From assembly GCA_002314725.1 (NCBI GenBank), contig DCGV01000116.1, positions 1 through 11,748 on the forward strand: 11,748 nucleotides of DNA, written 5' to 3'. The notes beneath the pieces were generated by a model, which was given only the letters and a program-made list of their open reading frames with translations, made no database searches and had not been told where the DNA came from. The number at the start of each line of letters is the position of its first letter. The stretch's first letter is position 1. The DNA comes from Bacteroidales bacterium UBA1769 (GTDB lineage Bacteria; Bacteroidota; Bacteroidia; Bacteroidales; UBA932). Positions 6,981 through 11,748 of the stretch are shown one piece after another. The translations under genes and the position numbers were made by a program.

Positions 6981-7835
6981 TTATTCTCCTTCTAGCCCTT
7001 CTTTGTAAGGTTTGACAACCTTTTCATTAATCAAGCGTTTAAGGAAATTATTATGATTTGTTTTTTTATTACTCTCAGACTCTGTTCCCGAGTTTGTTGA
7101 CTCCGTACTATTTGTCTTTTGTGCCTTTTTTTTCTTCTCTTCTGTCTCTAATGATAATGCTTTATCCTTTAAGACGACTTTGCAGACCATCTCGAAATAA
7201 CCTAATCGCTCTCGTGAAAAGTTTGAGTCCAGATCATTTCGAACATTGAATAGAAATTCTTGATTCCATTCTGACTGGTCTTCAACAAAATTATCACCAT
7301 TATGCACTTCGTAGAGGTCGGTACTGTTATTCTCTGCATAGTCTCGCATTGTTTTGAAACTATAGCCTCTAGGATCCAGCATCAATTCGTTGGCAAGGAA
7401 AAGACGTATGGCAATTATGTTGTTATTTTTTACAGCCTCAATGAATTTCTCTTTTAGTTGAACGTTTTCTGTGTTGGGTTTATTCTCAGTTTCTGTTTTC
7501 TTTGAGTTGGAATCTGGTTCATGAATATTACTTCTTGCGCTTTTAGTTTTCATGAACTCAGATATATCTTCCAAGTAGTCGAATCGTTCTTTTGAGAAGT
7601 TATTGTCCAAATCGTTTAGGATGTTGTCCATTAACTCTTCATTCCAAAGAGTCTTGTCATTGTTAAGAATCTTACCATCATGAAGGTCAAATATGTTGTC
7701 AACATTCACTTCTGCGTATTGACACATCTTCTTTAATGTCTTTCCATTTGGATTTTGTTTCAATTCGTGAGTCAAGAATAAGCGGATGGCGAAAATATCG
7801 CCACCACTTACTGCTTCTATGAAATTTTCCTTCAT
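6981..7835 (-). CDS. Tandem two-module protein, soluble paralogue of the membrane-anchored module protein
   Basis: A 284-aa protein. Module 1 spans ~1-99 (FIEAVSGGDIFAIRLFL ... NDLDNNFSKERFDYL) and module 2 spans ~128-229 (FIEAVKNNNIIAIRLFL ... NDLDSNFSRERLGYF). A charged linker rich in Asn, Lys, Glu and Thr joins them. Module 2 is much closer to the module of the 184-aa protein than to module 1, which suggests gene duplication followed by loss or gain of the membrane tail. Residues ~230-284 form a Lys/Ser/Thr/Asn-rich tail ending NNFLKRLINEKVVKPYKEGLEGE, which could be a short amphipathic anchor. No catalytic motif is seen. The likely role is scaffold or adaptor between the GTPases and the ATPase, inferred from position only. 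The gap to the preceding GTPase gene is 15 nt. Confidence 0.85.
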   Translation of the reverse strand: MKENFIEAVSGGDIFAIRLFLTHELKQNPNGKTLKKMCQYAEVNVDNIFDLHDGKILNNDKTLWNEELMDNILNDLDNNFSKERFDYLEDISEFMKTKSARSNIHEPDSNSKKTETENKPNTENVQLKEKFIEAVKNNNIIAIRLFLANELMLDPRGYSFKTMRDYAENNSTDLYEVHNGDNFVEDQSEWNQEFLFNVRNDLDSNFSRERLGYFEMVCKVVLKDKALSLETEEKKKKAQKTNSTESTNSGTESESNKKTNHNNFLKRLINEKVVKPYKEGLEGE

Positions 7836-7850
7836 GTGGATATGGGGATG

Positions 7851-10148
7851 TTAGAATTCAATTATGCTCTTAACTCTCTCCTGGATTTGGATAAGCCATT
7901 TAAGATTCTTTTCTTTCTGGGCAATTTCCTCTGCCTTTGTCTTAGAATCGGCTTCGGTTCTAGACAATGCATTAAGTTTTTCATCCAAAAGTTTATCGAT
8001 CTTTACCAACTCTTGCTTTAGATGATTCTTCAGCCGTTCTGTCTCGTTGCTTACATAATCGATAGCACTTTTCTCTGTCTTAATCAAATTCGCTTGGAAA
8101 GGAACGATGTAGTCAGAAGCAACTTCGTTCATGTCTACATAATCAACGTACTTGGCAATTCGTTTGTCACGATATGCCGTTTCGTATGTGTGGTCATCAA
8201 CGATACCAAATGTTAAGAAACTGGCAGCCTTTCTGAAGAAACCTCCCTCTACTCGTTTCTGATAGGATTCCTTTACAGTGTAGCTTTCATCCGCTGTTTC
8301 TGTATTGTCTTCAATGATCTGGCTCAAATTTGACAGAGATGCAGATACCAGGTTCAGAGGATTGAATGACAAAGCACCTGCGTTTACACCCATATTTAGA
8401 GCAGCCAAATGGCTCTTGTACTGCTCAATGACTTTATTGATAGTTTCTTTATATGATTTCTCAAGAATCTTGTCAATCTGAACCTTTATCTGTACAGCGA
8501 TGGATTTACATTGTTTCTCCAGTGCTGCACATTGTTGCTTAGCTGCAGCCTTTTCAACTTTGTTACTTCTGCCAGTCATCATCTTGCTGGTCTCATCCTT
8601 GACATTCTTCAGATATTTCTTGACTTCTTCCTGGGCTTTAGAAGTTAAATCAATCTTATCGATGTCTTTTGAAAGAGTCTGAGCATCCTTGGCAGACTTA
8701 ATATTCGCTTTGATTTTTGCAATCTGCTTCTCCAATTCTGCTTTTTTGCTCTTGTCTTTTGCAATAGCATCTTCCAAATGTGCTACAGCAGAGAGCTCCT
8801 CAAGTTTATCTTTGAAGGATTGTACCAAGTCGCAAACCTTAGTAGTACGTGCATACTTGTTAATATATTGGCTGATTGCCTGCTCGATAGATACGATTCC
8901 TGTGTGTATTTCTACCAAGTCGTCGCCTTCTGCATCTTCTTCCAATTCGGTAATGATTTGACGAGCTAACTGAGGAAGATGAGTGTAGTCATAGTATTTT
9001 TCAAAACACATCTCATCAAACTTGCTAGAACGAGATCTGAAGCCGATGAGTTCTGCTGCATCGTCATCATCTTCATCATCCTTAGAACGAATTTGAAGAG
9101 CTGGCAATGCGGCCACAGGGAAAAGATTCGGATTATATATACCTCTGTCTTCCAAGCCTTTCTTTACCTCATCAAGGGCTTTTTTTATGCAGCCTTCTCC
9201 GTCATATTTTGGACTAGGGCGGAAACTGTCCATTTTGTTAACTGCAAAAAGGAAACGGTCACGGCTCTGCTTGCCACCTTCTTTCATGTTCTGGCATACA
9301 TAATCCAAGAAAATCTTCTCATCATTAATGCCGAGCTGCTGTCCATTCATAACGTACAACACAAGAGATTTGTCAGAATCTGCAATCATCTTGTAAGTCA
9401 TCTCTTCGTGTCTCTTATCTCTTGAATTATTAGGTCCCGGAGTGTCCACAAGAACAAGCTTCATACCTACTGATTCAACGAATGGTATTCTTCCTCTTAA
9501 CTCAACATCTGACACTTTAAGGTCATCGTTAAGGGCTTTCATGTCTGCTAAAGTTACATTGTTGATGTGTTTTACCTTATTGCCAGACTTGTCATATGCT
9601 GTAGCGGAGAAATTATCCTGCTTTGTATCGATGATTTTAACAATAGTAGCAGTCGTTGCCTCGTTTGCCGCAGGCATCAGCTGTTGGCCTAGGAGGGAAT
9701 TGATCAAAGTCGATTTTCCTGAACTCATTGTTGCAACTACGTTAATCTCAAATTGCGAGTTCTTTGCCTTTTCAAAAGCATCTATGATTTTCTGATCCTT
9801 CAACTCAGGTATAGGACCAGCTTTAATCTCTTCAAAAATTTCATCAATTGCATTCTCAGCATCATCAATATCTGCAGTTTTGTTGTTTTTACATTTGATA
9901 TTGACTTTATTGCCAAAAGCTTCTACGGATGTGCATATATCCTCAAAATCTGCCTCTGTTCCAGTGAATGTGAGTTCAAAGTTTGTGTCTCGATACTCAT
10001 CCATAAGGATTTGAGGCAACTTTTCCACCCACTCCTGAAGACGGCAGTTCTGAACATTCAAAGAACTATTTGGCTTAGGTGATTGACCATCAACCTTTAT
10101 TTGGGTAGATACCAAATAAGGATTGTACTTGATAGTGACCTTTTTCAT
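7851..10148 (-). CDS. Dynamin-like GTPase (large), with coiled-coil stalk and hydrophobic tip
   Basis: A 765-aa protein. Residues 1-~100 are a beta-rich N-terminal domain (VTIKYNPYLV, FELTFTGTEADFED). The G domain follows: P-loop ATMSSGKST (139-147), switch threonines at 165-166 in ANEATTATIV, DTPG at 235-238 followed by PNNSRDKRH, and NKMD at 304-307. The first P-loop Gly is replaced by Ala. These are Dynamin_N hallmarks. An acidic run (DDEDDDDAAE, ~357-366) precedes long helices with coiled-coil character (~440-560 and ~690-765). GGFFRKAASFLTFGIV (~635-650) is a short hydrophobic stretch in the place where bacterial dynamin-like proteins have a membrane-inserting paddle. Such proteins bind and deform membranes on GTP hydrolysis. 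It begins 1 nt after the smaller GTPase gene, so the two are translationally linked and may work as a hetero-pair. Confidence 0.9.
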   Translation of the reverse strand: MKKVTIKYNPYLVSTQIKVDGQSPKPNSSLNVQNCRLQEWVEKLPQILMDEYRDTNFELTFTGTEADFEDICTSVEAFGNKVNIKCKNNKTADIDDAENAIDEIFEEIKAGPIPELKDQKIIDAFEKAKNSQFEINVVATMSSGKSTLINSLLGQQLMPAANEATTATIVKIIDTKQDNFSATAYDKSGNKVKHINNVTLADMKALNDDLKVSDVELRGRIPFVESVGMKLVLVDTPGPNNSRDKRHEEMTYKMIADSDKSLVLYVMNGQQLGINDEKIFLDYVCQNMKEGGKQSRDRFLFAVNKMDSFRPSPKYDGEGCIKKALDEVKKGLEDRGIYNPNLFPVAALPALQIRSKDDEDDDDAAELIGFRSRSSKFDEMCFEKYYDYTHLPQLARQIITELEEDAEGDDLVEIHTGIVSIEQAISQYINKYARTTKVCDLVQSFKDKLEELSAVAHLEDAIAKDKSKKAELEKQIAKIKANIKSAKDAQTLSKDIDKIDLTSKAQEEVKKYLKNVKDETSKMMTGRSNKVEKAAAKQQCAALEKQCKSIAVQIKVQIDKILEKSYKETINKVIEQYKSHLAALNMGVNAGALSFNPLNLVSASLSNLSQIIEDNTETADESYTVKESYQKRVEGGFFRKAASFLTFGIVDDHTYETAYRDKRIAKYVDYVDMNEVASDYIVPFQANLIKTEKSAIDYVSNETERLKNHLKQELVKIDKLLDEKLNALSRTEADSKTKAEEIAQKEKNLKWLIQIQERVKSIIEF

Positions 10149-10149
10149 A

Positions 10150-11418
10150 TTAGTATTGCTGATTTAATTTTTTGATTTCAAATTCAATATGGCTTATTCC
10201 TGAACGTCCGATGTTATCTCCAGCATACCCTCCAATGTATTTTGGAAGATCGTAGAAATCTTTAGAAAAACGTTTCTTTAATTGCTCGAGCTCCAGCTCT
10301 TCATCTTCATCTAGGTAGTCTAATCTAGATAGGTAGGCGAACTGCGCAGAAACAGGGAACACTTTTGGCGTTTTGAATCCTATTGATTTCAATTCTTTAG
10401 TGAAATCGCTGATCATAATCCCAATGTCATCTGCAGAACTCTTGAACCTGTCAAGTTGGTTAAGCGCAAAGATTATAGGACATTTGCTGTTTTTATAGAT
10501 AAATTCCAGTATCTTCCTTTCGTCGACAGTGCCATTATATTGACCATTAGATATGTATAAAATCATATCGTAGGCTCCACCTGCAATTGCATCTGTGGTT
10601 GTCTTCCAGTGTCTCTGATCTACGGAATTGTTTACTCCTGGAGTGTCAATCAGACAAATCTTTGTATTGCCAAGCGATGATTTGAAATGGAGACCAATCT
10701 TGGTGGTTTCGTCACTGCTGTGAGAATTGATATCATGGTCGTAAATTAAATTTGACGACGTGTAATATGAAATACCATCATTGACTGGTTTATTGTAGAT
10801 TTCGCATAGCCTGCTGGTGCATGCTGTTGCTCGGACTTTATTGAAATTGTAACCGATTAATGCATTTATCATTGTTGATTTTCCGGCAGATACTGTAGCA
10901 ACAACCAGGACTCTTGAAGTTCGCTGCTTTTTGAATTCAAGGTTTGCCTGCCTATGAGCTTTTTGTTCTTCAGAAATAGTTATTTCACCGGATCCGCCGA
11001 CAAAATAATTCTGTTTCTCCGCTAAAGCCGCTTTTGTGAACATTGATTTTCCATTCTCAGTCAGGTAAATGTTGAGCTGGGGAAGGAGATTCGCATTGTA
11101 GCTCTCAACAAGATAATAACAATCATAATAGAATTCGTGTTTAAATCTAAAAAAAAGGAACCCGATTCTATTTAATGAGATTGCTTTTTTGATTGATTCA
11201 ATAGGCTGTTTCCTGTATTTGTCAGATACATTTTTACCAACTATAGAGTGTCCCCATTGGGCGAATAACACGCCCATTGCTGGATCTCCGTCGGCAATGT
11301 CGTAGCACACACATGCCAACCCCTCCAAATATCTGTTTTGAATTGATTCTGGCATCTCCTGGATTGGATGTCTATCAATTCTATAGATGTGTGTTATCTT
11401 TTCGGTATCTTGATTCAT
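10150..11418 (-). CDS. Dynamin-family GTPase (small), first gene of the operon
   Basis: A 422-aa protein. Residues 1-~150 are a helical N-terminal region of unknown fold. The G domain has P-loop ATVSAGKST (174-182), switch region RATACTSRL, DTPG at 258-261 followed by VNNSVDQRH, NQLD at 320-323, and PVSAQ (355-359) as G5. The same Ala replaces the first P-loop Gly, and the same DTPG..NNS.D.RH block appears in the 765-aa neighbour, so the two G domains are paralogous. It lacks the long coiled-coil stalk and any paddle-like hydrophobic segment, so it probably acts only with its partner. The start ATG at 11416-11418 is set by an in-frame TAA a few codons upstream. Upstream lies the leader with four alternating repeats and a TAnnTTTG element. 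The stop is 1 nt before the next ATG. Confidence 0.9.
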   Translation of the reverse strand: MNQDTEKITHIYRIDRHPIQEMPESIQNRYLEGLACVCYDIADGDPAMGVLFAQWGHSIVGKNVSDKYRKQPIESIKKAISLNRIGFLFFRFKHEFYYDCYYLVESYNANLLPQLNIYLTENGKSMFTKAALAEKQNYFVGGSGEITISEEQKAHRQANLEFKKQRTSRVLVVATVSAGKSTMINALIGYNFNKVRATACTSRLCEIYNKPVNDGISYYTSSNLIYDHDINSHSSDETTKIGLHFKSSLGNTKICLIDTPGVNNSVDQRHWKTTTDAIAGGAYDMILYISNGQYNGTVDERKILEFIYKNSKCPIIFALNQLDRFKSSADDIGIMISDFTKELKSIGFKTPKVFPVSAQFAYLSRLDYLDEDEELELEQLKKRFSKDFYDLPKYIGGYAGDNIGRSGISHIEFEIKKLNQQY

Positions 11419-11427
11419 AACTAAACA

Positions 11428-11491
11428 TTAATGGCATTGCCCATGTCTATTAGAAATGATTAATGCCAACTGATGCCTGCTTAAGGCATTG
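11428..11491 (-). promoter_or_regulatory. Leader with four alternating GGCAT/ATGCC half-sites, candidate operator or switching RNA structure
   Basis: On the minus strand, in transcript order, there are CAATGCCTTAA (11491-11481), AGGCAT (11478-11473), TTGGCATTA (11469-11461) and CAATGCCATTAA (11439-11428). The first pairs perfectly with the second across a 5-nt loop (ATGCCT/AGGCAT) or with the third (AATGCC/GGCATT). The fourth pairs with the third over seven bases. Mutually exclusive hairpins, or paired binding sites for a repressor, are both possible. The block lies between the proposed promoter and the first start codon. Confidence 0.45.
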
Positions 11492-11512
11492 TTTATAATC
11501 CCATTACAAACA

Positions 11513-11520
11513 CAAAAATA
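11513..11520 (-). promoter_or_regulatory. Bacteroidota-type -7 promoter element TAnnTTTG for the operon
   Basis: TATTTTTG on the minus strand fits the Bacteroidota sigma-ABfr -7 consensus TAnnTTTG. It would start transcription about 90 nt upstream of the first GTPase gene. No clear TTTG -33 element lies at the usual distance, so the promoter may be weak or activated. Confidence 0.4.
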
Positions 11521-11748
11521 CATAAAATATCAACACCTCTCTGCTTAATAATACATAAATATTGTAAAAAGAGGAAATAATTATACCATATGACAATTCT
11601 TTGTTTATTGAAGCTTTCAATATTGCTAACAAACTGAGGCCATTTTTAGGGAAATCTTCTTAGCGATGTTGTACTACGAACAAGTTGTATTGTGATTTGA
11701 AATGTTATTCTTGTTGTCCTACTTTCCAGGCTTGGCAACAATAGGCTG

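Larger units (their letters stand above)
11419..11748. other. Intergenic region at right edge, no recognisable gene
   Basis: AT-rich sequence that holds the proposed operon promoter and leader (to about 11520). Beyond that, all frames on both strands are broken by stops. The last ~30 nt on the minus strand could be the 3' end of a gene cut by the window (QPIVAKPGK then TAG at 11719-11721), but this is too short to support. A very short minus-strand reading frame, MGNAINV, ends just before the first GTPase start and is probably chance. Confidence 0.5.

Noticed and set aside
8979..9425. Plus-strand ORF of 148 codons
   Set aside because: It is antisense to the G domain of the 765-aa GTPase, including the DTPG and NKMD motifs, and the protein has no recognisable features.
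11419..11445. Tiny upstream reading frame MGNAINV before the first GTPase start
   Set aside because: Eight codons in an AT-rich leader are expected by chance, and it overlaps the repeat block that explains the sequence better.
11566..11658. Plus-strand frame ending NKLRPFLGKSS before a TAG
   Set aside because: It is about 30 codons, has no ATG/GTG/TTG start at its head, and matches no family I recognise. It is most likely chance.
11681..11748. TTGTGATTTGAAAT-like sequence resembling the start of some Bacteroidota CRISPR repeats
   Set aside because: It occurs only once, with no spacer periodicity and no cas genes, and the similarity covers only a short stretch.

Overview
The window looks like an accessory region of a Bacteroidota (Bacteroidales, Prevotella/Bacteroides-like) chromosome. 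The basis is AT-rich operon codon use, starts that lack Shine-Dalgarno sequences, a TAnnTTTG promoter element, and protein families typical of gut Bacteroidales. TAG, TGA and TAA are all used as ordinary stops, so the code is standard. No rRNA, tRNA, transposase, integrase or CRISPR array is visible.

Layout. At the left edge, on the plus strand, is the C-terminal part of an OB-fold single-strand-DNA-binding-like gene (to 293). It has an in-frame TAG at 15-17 and is followed by a UUCG-loop terminator. Everything else is on the minus strand and reads right to left from about 11.4 kb to 0.42 kb. The order is: a promoter/leader with four alternating GGCAT/ATGCC half-sites (about 11.43-11.52 kb), a 422-aa dynamin-like GTPase, a 765-aa dynamin-like GTPase, a 284-aa protein with two copies of a ~100-aa module, a 184-aa protein with a third copy plus a glycine-rich membrane tail, and a 1153-aa HerA/VirB4-like ATPase with an embedded glycine-zipper segment. 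Then come a 188-aa HNH (WHE/HH) nuclease-like toxin, a 142-aa DUF6985-like putative immunity protein, a 275-aa HExxH metallopeptidase-like toxin, and a 98-aa small partner protein. A 94-nt gap with a strong hairpin separates these from a 106-aa thioredoxin-like gene. All junctions from 11418 down to 835 are overlaps or gaps of at most 16 nt, so this is very probably one operon.

How the parts may work together (inference). Two membrane-remodelling GTPases, module proteins of which one is membrane-anchored, and a hexameric-type ATPase with a membrane-active insert look like one membrane-associated machine. The two cassettes at the 3' end each have a toxin-like ORF followed by a small ORF, joined by the same 8-nt start/stop overlap (ATGNATNA). 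The toxins carry no signal peptide and no recognised export domain, so they could be cargo of this machine (an export or contact-dependent system) or its effectors (an anti-phage, abortive system). I do not recognise the complete combination as a named system. It is the main point of interest here.
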